The notes: generated by a model not told the origin, from the sequence alone. A stretch of DNA of 64,000 bases from Alteromonas sp. 1_MG-2023 (GCF_030547075.1 NZ_JAUOQH010000021.1:1-64000), one strand, 5' to 3'. Shown: positions 37,520-48,034, counted from the stretch's first letter. Numbers and translations are program-made.

Positions 37520-40500
37520 ATGGATATCGCGCGTTATTCAATAGAAAAGCCGGTTAACGTCTGGCTTATGGTCGTTATATTACTGCTTGGCGGTATTATT
37601 GCGATGACCAAAATTGGTAGATTGGAAGATCCTGAATTTACTATTAAACAAGTGAAGGTATACACCTCCTTTTCTGGCGCGAGCGCCGAGAAAGTAGAGC
37701 AGGAAATTACTGAACCACTAGAAATTGCTATTCAACAGATGCCGCAGTTAAAAGAGGTCACCTCAATTTCTTCCCCTTCTTTGTCAGAAATTTCTGTAGA
37801 AGTAAAAAGTAACTACAACACTAAGCAATTACCCCAAATTTGGGATGAACTTCGAAAGCGCCTTAGAGATGCTTCTTCTTCATTACCCACGGGCTCTGAA
37901 GCCCCTGTTGTGTATGATGATTTCGGTGATGTTTACGGGCTTTATTACGCATTAAGCGCCCCAGATTTCACTACCAGCGAATTACGAGAGTTCGCACGGG
38001 TAATTAGACGAGATTTGTTAACTACTGATGGCGTGGCTAAAGTAACAGTAGGTGGCGTGCAATCAGAACAAATTGTTGCTTACATCAACCCTTATCAACT
38101 TGCTGGTTTAGGTATTTCCTTCCCTGATTTTACGGCGTTATTTGAAGATAATTTACGTCCATTCAGTGGCGGCAGAGTAAAAGTTGATGAGAAAAAAGTA
38201 CGCTTAATTGTAGAGCGAGCGCCAGATAAATTAGAAGAAATATCCAACTTATCCTTAGTTATACCTGGTACTAATCGCTCTATTCGAGTTTCTGATATTG
38301 CCACGCTAAGGCTAGAACCAGCAGACATTCAATCTGAACTCATTCGTTACAATGGCGAAGAAGCCCTTACGGTTTCTGTATCCGCCCTGTCGAACGTGAA
38401 TATTGTTGATGTGGGTACCGCTGTAAACGCAAAAGTTGACCAACTACTAACCAAGCTTCCTGTGGGTATCACGCTTACACCTATTTACGATCAAGCATCG
38501 GTTGTTGATGAGTCAGTTACGGGTTTTATTAATAACCTCATAATGTCAGTTGCGGTAGTGACTTTAACGTTATGTTTGTTTATGGGCTGGCGTTCTGGCG
38601 TAGTAGTCGGTGTAGTGTTGTTGGTTACTGTGTTAGGCACTATTTTGATTATGTGGTTGATGGGCATTCAACTACAACGAATCTCGCTTGGTGCCATGGT
38701 TATTGCGATGGGAATGCTAGTAGATAACGCCATTGTTGTCGCCGAAGGTATGATGCTACGGATGGCGACGGGCGCCAAAGCAAAAGATGCAGCCAGCTTT
38801 ATTGTAAAACGAACGCAATGGCCCTTACTGGGTGCCACCGTTATCGGTATTGCTGCGTTCTCGGGAATTGGGTTATCTAATGACGCTACCGGTGAGTTCT
38901 TATATTCACTATTTGCGGTTGTATTAGTATCGCTCATGATGAGTTGGGTGCTAGCCGTTACTTTAGTGCCGGTATTGGGCGCCTACTTCTATCGCAAAGG
39001 GGTAAAACAAACCAGCGAAGATGATGAGCCTTCAACCATGCAACGTTGGTTTACCGGCGTACTCACTAAAGCGCTTAAACTTCGATGGGTTACCATTGCG
39101 GTACTCGCCGTTATCACAATTGTGGCTTACGGCAGCTTTGGCATGGTAAAACAAGGGTTCTTCCCACCATCCAACGCACCGTTGTTTTTCGTTCACTATT
39201 GGGGGCCTCAAGACCGCGATATTAGAGCTACCGAAGAAATCATGAAAGAAGCTGAACAGCGCGTTTTGAAACAAGAAAATGTTACCGCTGTTACCACTAT
39301 CATTGGCCAAGGTGCCGAGCGTTTCACGCTAACCTACGCGCCTAAAAGTGCCAACGAAAACTACGGTTTCATGATGGTTAGAGTAAACGAACTCGAGAAT
39401 ATCCCCGGCGTTCAAGCTAAGCTAGCAGACCTACTTGATGACATAGATTTAGACGCAAGCTTCTATTTGGAGCGAATGCAGTTTGGCCCAGGTTCTGGCG
39501 CTAAGCTAGAAGCTCGATTCTCAGGCCCTGATACCGAAGTCCTCCGCGCCCTTGCTGAAGAAGCAAAAGGCGTCATTCTTGCTGATGGCAAGATTAAAGA
39601 TGTTCGCCACAACTGGCGTGAAAAAGGGGTAGCGATAAATACCCAGTACGATAATTACAATGCTGGGATTGCGGGGGTTTCTCATTCAGACTTCAGTCAG
39701 ACAGTACAATATGCTAGCAGCGGCTTAAGATTAGGTAGTGTTCAAGATGGTGATTATGCCTATAGCATAGTGGCTAAGATGGGCCAACCCGATGAAACCG
39801 CTATTCAGTCTGTGAGGGAAAGTCAAGTTTGGTCCTCTTTGCAGAGCCAATATGTGCCTTTCATGCAGGTTTCTAGCGGTTTAGATATAGTCGCTGAAGA
39901 ACTGCGTATTCACCGAATGGATAGACTACGTACAATTACTGTTGAAGCTGAACCTGGTGATGATGACACTGCCGGTAAAGCATTGGAGCGCATACGCCCG
40001 CTAATAGAAGATATCGAGTTGCCTGCTGGATATGAACTTGAATGGGGTGGTGAGTTTGAAAGCTCAAGTGAAGCCCAAGAAGCCCTAGGTGCTGGCTTAC
40101 CCGCAGGCTTCTTAATCATGTTTATCATTTCTGTCTTGTTGTTCGGCCACGCCAGACAACCACTTATCATATGGTTAGTGGTGCCCATGGCTATCGTTGG
40201 GGTAGTGGCAGGTCTGCTTTCAACCAGTATGCCTTTTGGCTTTATGTCGTTGTTAGGCTTTTTAAGTTTGTTCGGCATGTTGATTAAAAATGCCATCGTA
40301 CTTATTGAAGAAATAGACTTACAGATTGAAGAAGGCTTAGAACCTCGCAAGGCCATCATCGAAGCAACACTAAGTCGTTTACGTCCTGTGTCCTTGGCCG
40401 CAGTAACGACGATTTTAGGGATGGCGCCACTGTTATTCGATGCTTTCTTTGCTGATATGGCTGTGACTATTATGGGTGGATTGACCTTCGCCACTATTCT

Positions 40501-40573
40501 TACGCTTATCGCGGTGCCTGTACTTTATAGCTTGTTATTTAAAGTAAGCTATAGAAACTCGAACAACTCATAG
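37520..40573 (+). CDS. RND efflux pump permease (second system)
   Basis: A 1017-aa RND pump. The N terminus MDIARYSIEKPVNVWLMVV and the loop motif FSGASAEKVEQEITEPLE are typical of the HAE1-like family. The proton-relay Asp region is in AMGMLVDNAIVVAEG, and the second half has LLGFLSLFGMLIKNAIVLIEEID. The relay motif reads VDN rather than the VDD of the first pump. It follows its lipoprotein adaptor by 3 bp and is followed by a terminator. No outer-membrane channel gene is linked. Confidence 0.9.
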   Translation: MDIARYSIEKPVNVWLMVVILLLGGIIAMTKIGRLEDPEFTIKQVKVYTSFSGASAEKVEQEITEPLEIAIQQMPQLKEVTSISSPSLSEISVEVKSNYNTKQLPQIWDELRKRLRDASSSLPTGSEAPVVYDDFGDVYGLYYALSAPDFTTSELREFARVIRRDLLTTDGVAKVTVGGVQSEQIVAYINPYQLAGLGISFPDFTALFEDNLRPFSGGRVKVDEKKVRLIVERAPDKLEEISNLSLVIPGTNRSIRVSDIATLRLEPADIQSELIRYNGEEALTVSVSALSNVNIVDVGTAVNAKVDQLLTKLPVGITLTPIYDQASVVDESVTGFINNLIMSVAVVTLTLCLFMGWRSGVVVGVVLLVTVLGTILIMWLMGIQLQRISLGAMVIAMGMLVDNAIVVAEGMMLRMATGAKAKDAASFIVKRTQWPLLGATVIGIAAFSGIGLSNDATGEFLYSLFAVVLVSLMMSWVLAVTLVPVLGAYFYRKGVKQTSEDDEPSTMQRWFTGVLTKALKLRWVTIAVLAVITIVAYGSFGMVKQGFFPPSNAPLFFVHYWGPQDRDIRATEEIMKEAEQRVLKQENVTAVTTIIGQGAERFTLTYAPKSANENYGFMMVRVNELENIPGVQAKLADLLDDIDLDASFYLERMQFGPGSGAKLEARFSGPDTEVLRALAEEAKGVILADGKIKDVRHNWREKGVAINTQYDNYNAGIAGVSHSDFSQTVQYASSGLRLGSVQDGDYAYSIVAKMGQPDETAIQSVRESQVWSSLQSQYVPFMQVSSGLDIVAEELRIHRMDRLRTITVEAEPGDDDTAGKALERIRPLIEDIELPAGYELEWGGEFESSSEAQEALGAGLPAGFLIMFIISVLLFGHARQPLIIWLVVPMAIVGVVAGLLSTSMPFGFMSLLGFLSLFGMLIKNAIVLIEEIDLQIEEGLEPRKAIIEATLSRLRPVSLAAVTTILGMAPLLFDAFFADMAVTIMGGLTFATILTLIAVPVLYSLLFKVSYRNSNNS

Positions 40574-40635
40574 CTTTAAGGTTTACGCTTTAAGATCTAA
40601 AGCTCAAGGCTTCAGGCCTTCGCTTTTTACATAGC

Positions 40636-40664
40636 AAAAAGGTGCGTTTATACGCACCTTTTTT
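40636..40664. terminator. intrinsic terminator after the second RND operon
   Basis: AAAAAGGTGCGT (40636-40647) pairs with ACGCACCTTTTT (40652-40663) around a 4-base loop. The A-run and T-run on both sides let it serve the RND operon and the convergent CBS gene. Confidence 0.92.
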
Positions 40665-40692
40665 ATTGGTTTTTATTTATCACGAATACATA

Positions 40693-41115
40693 TTAGCCTT
40701 TCTTTGCATTCACCCTTGCTTCCATATATCGCATTACATCACGCCACGAAACCATTCCAATTGGGCAGCGGTGGTCATCAACAATAGGGATGCATGATAT
40801 TTTGTTATCATTGAATAACGAAATCGCTTTTACAATTGAATCGCTTGGCGAAAGGGTTAACACGTTACGTGTCATTATTTGATGTGCTTTCTTTTCAAGT
40901 GTCGCTCTATCACGAAAGCGTTCATTAACGGTGTTAGCAAAAGGACTGGTTGCTTTTAGTAGGTCCCGATCTGAAATGATCCCTTGTAGTTGGTTACGAT
41001 ACACCACCACCAAATGATGAAACCCGGTTTCTGCAAATAACGTCTGCAACGACTCTAGACTATCATCCATATGCACACTGACCACACGAGATGACATGAT
41101 ATTGGCCAAGCTCAT
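40693..41115 (-). CDS. CBS domain protein
   Basis: A 140-aa cytoplasmic protein made of two CBS motifs: about residues 8-60 (IMSSRVVSVHMDDSLESL ... GIISDRDLLK) and 80-135 (IMTRNVLTLSPSDSIVKA ... GMVSWRDVMRYME). A CBS pair binds adenine nucleotides and usually regulates another protein. The start is the ATG at 41115, with AAGGA 8 bases upstream; the 21 codons before it lack a site. It is single, and no target is adjacent. Confidence 0.88.
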   Translation of the reverse strand: MSLANIMSSRVVSVHMDDSLESLQTLFAETGFHHLVVVYRNQLQGIISDRDLLKATSPFANTVNERFRDRATLEKKAHQIMTRNVLTLSPSDSIVKAISLFNDNKISCIPIVDDHRCPIGMVSWRDVMRYMEARVNAKKG

Positions 41116-41335
41116 TTTCAATCCTTTTCTACTAACACCGGGTAATATTCTTACAGTATTCAGGCTAGTTTTTCGCAAACTCCTAGCTAATTTGCGCTAC
41201 TTTCTAACTATCACTTTTTTCGCCTTTGTGTAATGACAGAAATCTTTACTAACACAACGTTGTACTAACTAACGCTGTACTAGGCACTAACAAATTAGCG
41301 TACTGCGTTGTTGGCCTAAAAGCCTAACGGCAAAT

Positions 41336-42346
41336 CTATACACTAATACAGATTTTTCCAAAATGCTTACCCGAAGCTTCAAACGTAAAGGCATCAGACA
41401 ACCTTTCTAGCGCAAACGTAGTATCTATTACAGGTTTAAAGTTCATACATTCCAAGGCACTGACAAAGTCCCACTGGTCTTTATTGCTACCTACAATAAC
41501 GCCTGTTAGCCTAATTTGCTTACGCATCAGGGTCGCTGTTGGAATATCGCCTTTTATGCCGGTTAATACGCCAATAAGCACAATACTGCCCCCTACCCTA
41601 CAAGCATTAATCGATTGGCCAAGTGTGGCGGGACCACCTACTTCTACCACGTGATCTACGCCTAATCCACCAGACCATTTAGCAATGGTTTTGCCCCACT
41701 TTTCGTCTGTTTTATAATTAACGGTAAAATCAGCGCCCAAGGCCTTTGCTTTTTCTAGCTTTTCGTCAGAACTAGAAGTAATAGCCACTTTTGCTCCCAT
41801 CGCCTTGGCAATTTGAAGCGCATAAATAGATACGCCGCCAGTGCCTAATAACAACACCGTGTCACCAGCTTTTAATCCGCCTTCCACAACTAAAGCACGC
41901 CATGCGGTTAATCCTGCGGTAGTGATAGTTGCAGCCTCTTCGTGTGTCCAATCGGCAGGCGCTTTGGTAAACCATTGCTGCGGTTTTACCACAACCTCTC
42001 GCGCATATCCGTCAATACCGTCGCCTGGGGTTCTTGAGAAATCTCCCACCGTGGGCGCGCCATTTAACCAATCTGGGAAAAACGTAGAAACCACATGATC
42101 GCCTGGTGCAAATTGGGTAACACCTTCACCTACTTCAACCACTACCCCAGCGCCATCAGACATTGGAATACGATTTTTTTCAGCAGGGATCGCGCCCGTG
42201 GCTACGCTGTAATCGTGATAGTTAAGAGAGCTCGCGTGAATTCTTACCTTAATTTCATCATAACCCACCTCTGTAGGCTCGGCTTCATCTACGCAGTAAA
42301 GCGCGTCTAATCCTTCGCTGTTGTCTTGTAAACGCATTACTTTCAT
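41336..42346 (-). CDS. zinc-type NAD(P)-dependent alcohol dehydrogenase-like MDR protein
   Basis: A 336-aa medium-chain dehydrogenase/reductase. The N-terminal GroES-like domain reads HASSLNYHDYSVATG...PMSDGAGVVVEVGEGV, and the Rossmann domain has the nucleotide loop LLLGTGGVSIYALQIAKAMGA (about 164-184). The Cys ligands of a structural zinc are absent, and it resembles the zinc-free quinone-reductase-like branch. The substrate is unknown. It has its own ribosome binding site (AAGGAA) and lies 292 bp downstream of the next MDR gene, behind a terminator. Confidence 0.85.
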   Translation of the reverse strand: MKVMRLQDNSEGLDALYCVDEAEPTEVGYDEIKVRIHASSLNYHDYSVATGAIPAEKNRIPMSDGAGVVVEVGEGVTQFAPGDHVVSTFFPDWLNGAPTVGDFSRTPGDGIDGYAREVVVKPQQWFTKAPADWTHEEAATITTAGLTAWRALVVEGGLKAGDTVLLLGTGGVSIYALQIAKAMGAKVAITSSSDEKLEKAKALGADFTVNYKTDEKWGKTIAKWSGGLGVDHVVEVGGPATLGQSINACRVGGSIVLIGVLTGIKGDIPTATLMRKQIRLTGVIVGSNKDQWDFVSALECMNFKPVIDTTFALERLSDAFTFEASGKHFGKICISV

Positions 42347-42505
42347 AATATTTCCTTCCTAATTAGCAAGCGAAAATAGTGGCGGTCAATAGATATCAAT
42401 AGTCATAAAAAACGACCAACGCAACTATAAGCTGAAGTAAATGTGATCATTATTATTAATACACACATGAGGATGGAGACGATTAATTAAAGGGAGAAAT
42501 ATAAA

Positions 42506-42546
42506 GAAAAGCCCCTTTGGCGAGCAAAACTACTAACGCCAAGGGG
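42506..42546 (-). terminator. intrinsic terminator (minus strand)
   Basis: CCCCTTTGGCG at 42512-42522 pairs, with one bulged base, with CGCCAAGGGG at 42537-42546. Read on the minus strand it is followed by CTTTTCTTTAT. It ends the quinone-reductase-like gene at 42639. Confidence 0.75.
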
Positions 42547-42638
42547 AAAAGTGCGCAAAGGGTAGCGCTTAGGGATAGTAAACTGTACAAATTTAAAAGC
42601 TAATACAAGAACTCGTTCACAAACCAGTTCGCAGAAGC

Positions 42639-43634
42639 TTAAGAGGCTACATCAATAACGATTTTGCCCATAGCCTTGCCGCTTGCTAGGCGCGCATGTG
42701 CATCACCTGTTTGCTCAAGGGTAAACGTCTCGCTATCTAATACTGGCGTTAACGCACCTGCATCAACAATATCTGTAATAGCGCGTAATATCGCTCCGTG
42801 ACTTTCACGTTTGTAGTTGTGAATCATAGGAATAAGCATGAACACAACATGTAAACTCAAGCCTTTGAAGTGCACTGGGGTAAGATCTGTTTCAATAAAC
42901 GACACCGTCGTCGCCACTTGGCCGCATAATTTTGCCGCTTCAAAAGAGTTAGGTAAATTACCGCCACCCACAGAATCATAAATTACATCGAAACCAGCGC
43001 CATCAGTATGCTTAGCAATATAATCAGCCACTTTTTCCGAACGGTAGTCAATATAAGTCGCACCGAGCTTTTCAATCAGTGCCGCTTGTTCATCTGAGCC
43101 GCCAGTAGCAAATACAGTAGCACCAAAGTGACGAGCCATTTGAATAGCAAGGTGACCTACGCCGCCAGCGCCGCCATGCACTAATACGGTTTGACCTTTT
43201 GCTGTTTGCGCGCGGGTTAAACCCTCATACGCAGTAATGCCAACCAAAGGTAAAGCGGCTGCTTCACGCATCGACAACGATTTAGGCTTAGGTGCAATAA
43301 GACGAACATCGGCTAACATTAATTCAGCTAAGGCACCTTGCAAGTCGGCTAGACCACCTGCGCAACCATAAACTTCATCACCTACGCTAAAGTTATCTAC
43401 GCCTTCTCCAACGGCTTCAACTGTACCGGCGAAATCCATACCCAACACACCGCCTGGTAGTTTAGGAGAAAATGGCAGGTCTTGACCCATTTCACGTATC
43501 ATGGTGTCTACCGTGTTCACGCTGGTTGCTGCAATACGCACAATGACGTGACCCGCTTTAATTTGTGGCGCGTCTATGTCAGCCGCAGTAAATACTTCAT
43601 GACCACCAAATTCGTTAATAACCATTGCTTTCAT
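42639..43634 (-). CDS. quinone oxidoreductase-like MDR protein
   Basis: A 331-aa zinc-free MDR enzyme. It has a GroES-like domain (MKAMVINEFGGHEVF...GMDFAGTVEAVGEGV) and an NADPH loop VLVHGGAGGVGHLAIQMARHFGA, typical of quinone reductases and zeta-crystallin relatives that reduce quinones or reactive carbonyls. The start is ATG 43634, which gives the family N terminus; a 26-codon upstream extension is unlikely. It is divergent from the lysR gene, the common layout for a LysR-controlled reductase. Confidence 0.87.
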   Translation of the reverse strand: MKAMVINEFGGHEVFTAADIDAPQIKAGHVIVRIAATSVNTVDTMIREMGQDLPFSPKLPGGVLGMDFAGTVEAVGEGVDNFSVGDEVYGCAGGLADLQGALAELMLADVRLIAPKPKSLSMREAAALPLVGITAYEGLTRAQTAKGQTVLVHGGAGGVGHLAIQMARHFGATVFATGGSDEQAALIEKLGATYIDYRSEKVADYIAKHTDGAGFDVIYDSVGGGNLPNSFEAAKLCGQVATTVSFIETDLTPVHFKGLSLHVVFMLIPMIHNYKRESHGAILRAITDIVDAGALTPVLDSETFTLEQTGDAHARLASGKAMGKIVIDVAS

Positions 43635-43703
43635 GTGAGTTTGCCTCGTTGCGTTAAGTTCGAGACTAATAATAGACACTAGCCAGGCATATGATAATTG
43701 GGT

Positions 43704-43724
43704 TATAAACACATACAGTTTATA
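43704..43724. promoter_or_regulatory. candidate LysR-type operator
   Basis: A dyad TATAAAC (43704-43710)/GTTTATA (43718-43724) with a 7-base spacer sits in the 110-bp gap between the divergent quinone reductase and lysR genes, 20 bases upstream of the lysR ATG. Its position and size suit a LysR autoregulatory site. Confidence 0.5.
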
Positions 43725-43744
43725 GATTTTATTGATAATCCATT

Positions 43745-44662
43745 ATGAACATCGATCACCTTAAGCTTTTTGTGCGTATCGCCAACACCAACAATATCAG
43801 TGTAGCTGGGCGTGAACTGAATGTTTCCCCTGCCGTGGCCAGCGCTCACATCAATAAATTGGAAGAAAATTTGGGTGTGCGACTTATTCACCGCACCACG
43901 CGAAAAGTGTCGTTAACCGATGAAGGCAAACTATTTCTACCTCACGCTGAAGAAGTGTTATCAAGTATTGAAATAGCCCAAGCGGCGGTTGGCGTTGGCT
44001 CACAAACGCCACAAGGTACGTTGCGAGTAACCGCTCCGGCCTCTTTCGGTCGCTTACATTTAATTCCTGCAATGGAAGAGTTTTTAGCATCTTACCCGCA
44101 GCTAAATATCGACTTTCGATTCAGTGACAGTATTTTAGATTTGATTGAAGGTGGATTTGATGTAGCTATTCGTGATGCGGTGCTTAAAGACTCTAACCTA
44201 CACGCCAGAAAGCTGGCCGATGACAAACGAATTATAGTGGCTTCACCTGCTTATATTAAAAAATACGGCGAACCGAAAACCCCGCAAGAAATAACACAAC
44301 ATGCTGCTGTAAACCTTATGGGTTTAGAGACATGGGAGTTTAACACCCCACAAGGCGTGGTATCGATAAAGCCTAAAACTCGAATTCGTATGGATAATGG
44401 TGAGGCGGTAAGAGACGCCGCAATTGGAGGCAATGGCTTAACCCTTACTGCCACCTGGTGTAGCTCTCCGTATCTTGAAACTGGCCAACTAGTTCAAGTA
44501 TTAAAAGATTACCCTTTAACAGCTGAATGTGCGCTGTGGGCGGTCTACCCTAGCAACCGTTTGTTAGCCCCCAAAGTACGCGCTTTTATCGACTTTCTTA
44601 AAGCCCGCTACAGTGGCGAACCTTATTGGGACAAAGCCCTAAGAGAAGCGGGTCTTTCATAA
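43745..44662 (+). CDS. LysR family transcriptional regulator
   Basis: A 305-aa regulator. The N-terminal winged helix-turn-helix (about 3-60; ISVAGRELNVSPAVASAHINKLE at 18-40) is followed by a periplasmic-binding-protein-like effector domain (about 88-295). The effector domain contains LRVTAPASFGRLHLIPAM and DLIEGGFDVAIRDAVL, seen in the DsdC/aaeR-like group. It is divergent from the quinone reductase gene, which it probably controls. Confidence 0.92.
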   Translation: MNIDHLKLFVRIANTNNISVAGRELNVSPAVASAHINKLEENLGVRLIHRTTRKVSLTDEGKLFLPHAEEVLSSIEIAQAAVGVGSQTPQGTLRVTAPASFGRLHLIPAMEEFLASYPQLNIDFRFSDSILDLIEGGFDVAIRDAVLKDSNLHARKLADDKRIIVASPAYIKKYGEPKTPQEITQHAAVNLMGLETWEFNTPQGVVSIKPKTRIRMDNGEAVRDAAIGGNGLTLTATWCSSPYLETGQLVQVLKDYPLTAECALWAVYPSNRLLAPKVRAFIDFLKARYSGEPYWDKALREAGLS

Positions 44663-44702
44663 GAAACCAAAACAATAATGAAAATGTAAACGAAGACACA
44701 AA

Positions 44703-44732
44703 AAAAACCACAGTCATTAAACTGTGGTTTTT
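44703..44732. terminator. bidirectional intrinsic terminator
   Basis: AAAAACCACAGT (44703-44714) pairs perfectly with ACTGTGGTTTTT (44721-44732) with a 6-base loop. It lies between the convergent lysR and cytochrome b561 genes. Confidence 0.92.
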
Positions 44733-44794
44733 ACAAATTTCGATGATTGTTGGCGTTCGCATTTAGCCCAAATTTCAGCCTTGGGTGTTAGTCA

Positions 44795-45355
44795 TTAAAT
44801 GCTTTTTCCCAGCATGCGTCTTAGCGTTCCGTCTTTGTCCATAATATGGTGCTTTAACGCTCCTGCAACGTGAAGTACAACGGCTCCAATTAGTACATAC
44901 CCTAAATAATGGTGTACGGTGCCTCCGAATTTTGAAAGCTCGTAGTTTATCGGCAGTGTTTTCTCAGGATCTTCAACACTAAAGTTCTGTGCAAACACTT
45001 CTAATCCAAACACAGATAACCCATGGCCACCGAGCACCGAGGTCATCAATCCAGAAATAGGCATTAACAGCGTGCTAATAATGAGCACCCAGTGGATAAC
45101 TTTAGCCACACCATGCACGAACGCGGTATAGTCCCCTGCCGCTGTTGGCCAACCATTCTTTAAGCGCCACGCAACTCTCGCTAACGCAAGAAATAGCACG
45201 ATAAACCCGAAGGATTTATGCCAACTGAAAACCCAGTAAGCGTTTTCCTCGACCATATAAACGCCCGACGCCAGCATGCCAATGATAATTAAGCCAACAA
45301 GCCAATGAAGAAGCACTGTGGTAGGTGCAAATTTTTGATGTGTATCGTACTGCAT
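44795..45355 (-). CDS. cytochrome b561 family protein
   Basis: A 186-aa inner-membrane dihaem cytochrome with four helices. Likely haem-ligand His residues are in VLLHWLVG, FSWHKSFGF, AKVIHWVLI and VHHYLGYVLIGAVVLHVAGALKHH. The family (CybB-like) moves electrons between quinone and a soluble or membrane partner, for example in superoxide disposal. A GAGGG site precedes the ATG. It lies 250 bp downstream of the large catalase on the same strand, which suggests a shared role in oxidative defence. Confidence 0.9.
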   Translation of the reverse strand: MQYDTHQKFAPTTVLLHWLVGLIIIGMLASGVYMVEENAYWVFSWHKSFGFIVLFLALARVAWRLKNGWPTAAGDYTAFVHGVAKVIHWVLIISTLLMPISGLMTSVLGGHGLSVFGLEVFAQNFSVEDPEKTLPINYELSKFGGTVHHYLGYVLIGAVVLHVAGALKHHIMDKDGTLRRMLGKSI

Positions 45356-45605
45356 ATTTCCCTCTGGAAACTCAATAGTTGTTATGACTGACTTCTATAT
45401 AGAAAATTATATATATTAATATGTTAGCACTTTTCTACATTACTCTACTCAGCGTTAATTTGTGGAATAACTACTAAGTAAACTTCACAAGTCTTTTACA
45501 CTATTCTAAATCAAAAACGTAATTTAGCACGGGAAAATTTTATAAGACATGAGGGGAAACGCCCAAATAGCGCCTCCCCGAACGATAAACTAAAAACCAA
45601 TCTAC

Positions 45606-47675
45606 CTAGCTTCTCGCCCAAAAACGTAGGTCGCGAAGTTTCTTGATAAAAGCATCTAGTTTTATATCAGCAACATCAAGCCATCCGTCATCCATAGCAT
45701 CACCCATACCTGCAGCCTTAATCAAAGGCATTGCTTCTGATGTATAACCTACAAACTTTTGGTGAGCATGGGCATCTGAAATAAAGTCTTTCGCTTCAGG
45801 CTTCATCGATAACGATTTCGCACCGTCTTCAGAAAGTAGTAGCAGTACCGCATCATAAAGTACTGATGGACCACCATCGATCTTTTGATGTGCTGCTATG
45901 TGTTTACCTTTGCTACAGGTTACACCGCCTACTGTCGGAGCGACTAACTCGAACATGGCCCCTTCTGCGATAAGTGCATCGATAAGGTTTGAAAGTATGT
46001 TTCCATCAATGCCATCAGATACGAGAATACCTAATTTACGACCTTTAAACGTGCTCGGAGGATTTTTCAAAATACTCAGTGCATCAGAGACGGGTAAATC
46101 CTCTCTGGTTGGCATTGCTGCTTCTGCGGGCTCAGGCATTTCTAAAAAGCCTAGTTCTTCAGCTACGCTTTTAGCTAATGCTTCATCAACATTACGTAAA
46201 TGAGACACTACCCGCTCACGAATCGCTAAGCGTTCAACCTTTGACAGTTCAAATGCGAAAGCATCACGCATGTGCTCTTGCTCTGTTTGAGTTTGGCTGA
46301 TGTAAAACTGCCGTGCTTGGCTGTAATGGTCTGCAAAGGTTTCAGAACGATAGCGCGTTTTACTGCCTTCCATGGGCTCCGCATGAGATTTAAAGCCTGT
46401 TTCTGGGCACGCCCTAGGGTTGTTTTCGTCCGCATCCCACGAATTTGGTTCGTAGTTAGCACGCCCTTTAGGGTTTTGCATTGCCATATGGCCGTCTTGT
46501 TGAAAATGACGCATTGGGCATTTGGGTGCATTAATAGGAAGCTGCGTAAAGTTGGTGCTTCCTAAGCGTTTTAATTGGGTATCTAAGTAGGAAAAGTTTC
46601 TGCCTTGAAGCAATGGGTCGTTCGTAAAGTCGATACCTGGCACTATGTTTTGAGTACAAAATGCAACTTGTTCTGTTTCTGCGAAGAAGTTATCTACTGC
46701 CTTGTTAAGTACCATTTTACCTACAATCTTCACGGGAACTTGTTCTTCAGGAATAAGCTTAGTGGCGTCTAATACATCAAACTCAAAACTGTCAGCAAAT
46801 TCTTGGTCGAATATCTGAACACCTAGCTCCCATTCTGGGAAATCACCGGCTTGAAGCGCATTCCACATATCACGACGGTGAAAATCAGGGTCTGCACCGT
46901 TAATTTTAAGTGCTTCATTCCACACTACCGACTGTAAACCTTGCTTAGGTTTCCAGTGAAATTTTACGTACTTCATTTCACCGTCTGCATTTATGAATTT
47001 GAAGGTGTGTACACCAAAACCTTCCATAAAACGAAAAGAGCGAGGAATTGCGCGATCTGACATGGCCCACATCAACATGTGCGTCGATTCCGGTGATAAA
47101 CTAGTGAAATCCCAAAAGTTGTCGTGGGCGGTTTGTGCCTGAGGAAAGCCACGATCAGGCTCTTGTTTTGCTGAATGAATAAGGTCTGGGAACTTAATGG
47201 CGTCTTGAATAAAGAACACTGGAATATTATTACCCACCAAATCCCAGTTACCTTGTTGAGTATAAAATTTCACGGCAAAACCGCGTACGTCTCGAGCTAA
47301 ATCGGGTGAACCTTTATTACCTGCAACGGTGGAAAAGCGTGTGAACACTGGCGTTTTTTCGCCTTTACGCTGAAAAATGTCTGCTGATGTGATATCTGAT
47401 AAAGATTCGTAAGTTTCAAAATAGCCATGTGCACCAAAGCCTCTGGCATGTACCACTCGCTCGGGAATACGCTCATGGTCGAAGTGAAATATCTTTTCTC
47501 GAAGTACGTGATCTTCTAAAGCAGTTGGCCCTCGTTGACCAGCTTTGAGGGAATTTTGATCGTCGTGAACAGGGCAACCTTGTGCCGTTGTCATAGTTGG
47601 ATGTCCATGAGAAGCGGTTTGGTGTAATTCGCCGCCTTTACCTTTGTTTCCTTGATATTTAAACGATTCAGCCAT
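45606..47675 (-). CDS. katE: large-subunit (clade 2) catalase, HPII type
   Basis: A 689-aa monofunctional haem catalase that disproportionates H2O2. Distal His76 ([12 protein letters not shown]), the distal Asn in [14 protein letters not shown] (about N149) and the proximal haem Tyr in [12 protein letters not shown] are all present. The C-terminal ~150 residues ([20 protein letters not shown]...) form the flavodoxin/class I amidotransferase-like domain that marks large clade 2 catalases such as E. coli KatE. AAGGA precedes the ATG. It is not a KatG or small-subunit type. Confidence 0.95.
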   Translation of the reverse strand: MAESFKYQGNKGKGGELHQTASHGHPTMTTAQGCPVHDDQNSLKAGQRGPTALEDHVLREKIFHFDHERIPERVVHARGFGAHGYFETYESLSDITSADIFQRKGEKTPVFTRFSTVAGNKGSPDLARDVRGFAVKFYTQQGNWDLVGNNIPVFFIQDAIKFPDLIHSAKQEPDRGFPQAQTAHDNFWDFTSLSPESTHMLMWAMSDRAIPRSFRFMEGFGVHTFKFINADGEMKYVKFHWKPKQGLQSVVWNEALKINGADPDFHRRDMWNALQAGDFPEWELGVQIFDQEFADSFEFDVLDATKLIPEEQVPVKIVGKMVLNKAVDNFFAETEQVAFCTQNIVPGIDFTNDPLLQGRNFSYLDTQLKRLGSTNFTQLPINAPKCPMRHFQQDGHMAMQNPKGRANYEPNSWDADENNPRACPETGFKSHAEPMEGSKTRYRSETFADHYSQARQFYISQTQTEQEHMRDAFAFELSKVERLAIRERVVSHLRNVDEALAKSVAEELGFLEMPEPAEAAMPTREDLPVSDALSILKNPPSTFKGRKLGILVSDGIDGNILSNLIDALIAEGAMFELVAPTVGGVTCSKGKHIAAHQKIDGGPSVLYDAVLLLLSEDGAKSLSMKPEAKDFISDAHAHQKFVGYTSEAMPLIKAAGMGDAMDDGWLDVADIKLDAFIKKLRDLRFWARS

Positions 47676-48034
47676 CTCAGTTCCTTATTGGGATTTACCT
47701 AATTGATTGCTATAAAATAGTTATCTAGGGTTGAACATACGTGTTTCAGAACATAAGAAAGCAAAAAAAATTCCATGCAATAAATTCATCATAATCATAA
47801 ACTTAGATTATAAATCATTACCCTGCCCTACAAAAATTACAAATAGGAGGAATAATTTACAGGCATAAAAAACCCTAACAATAATGCTAAGCCAGCATGT
47901 CGTTCTAAGAATTTAAAATGGAATCAAAGGAAACAGAAAGAGAATGGAAATTAGAATTAACTATGGGCAAAAAAGCACACCTATTCATGTGCTTTTGAAT
48001 ACGACAATTTATTATTTAAATGAATTATGGGGGC
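47676..48034. other. gap between catalase and the SDR operon
   Basis: 359 bases, mostly AT-rich. It holds the catalase promoter side (no convincing OxyR site) and the minus-strand terminator at 47967-47997. No gene is seen. Confidence 0.6.
47967..47997 (-). terminator. intrinsic terminator of the LLM-SDR operon (minus strand)
   Basis: AAAAGCACA (47971-47979) pairs with TGTGCTTTT (47988-47996) around an 8-base loop. Read on the minus strand it continues with T residues. It lies 38 bases after the SDR stop. Confidence 0.8.

Noticed and set aside
39910..40494. 194-codon frame on the minus strand
   Set aside because: It lies wholly inside the second RND pump gene, whose domains and motifs are intact; the composition of the antisense frame is not protein-like.
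31187..40573. Efflux gene block as a mobile island
   Set aside because: No integrase, transposase, flanking repeats or tRNA target, and base composition resembles the neighbours.
47700..47740. Possible OxyR site upstream of the catalase (GCTATAAAATAGTTATC)
   Set aside because: There is a short ATAG/CTAT dyad, but the four half-sites at 10-bp spacing needed for OxyR are not there.
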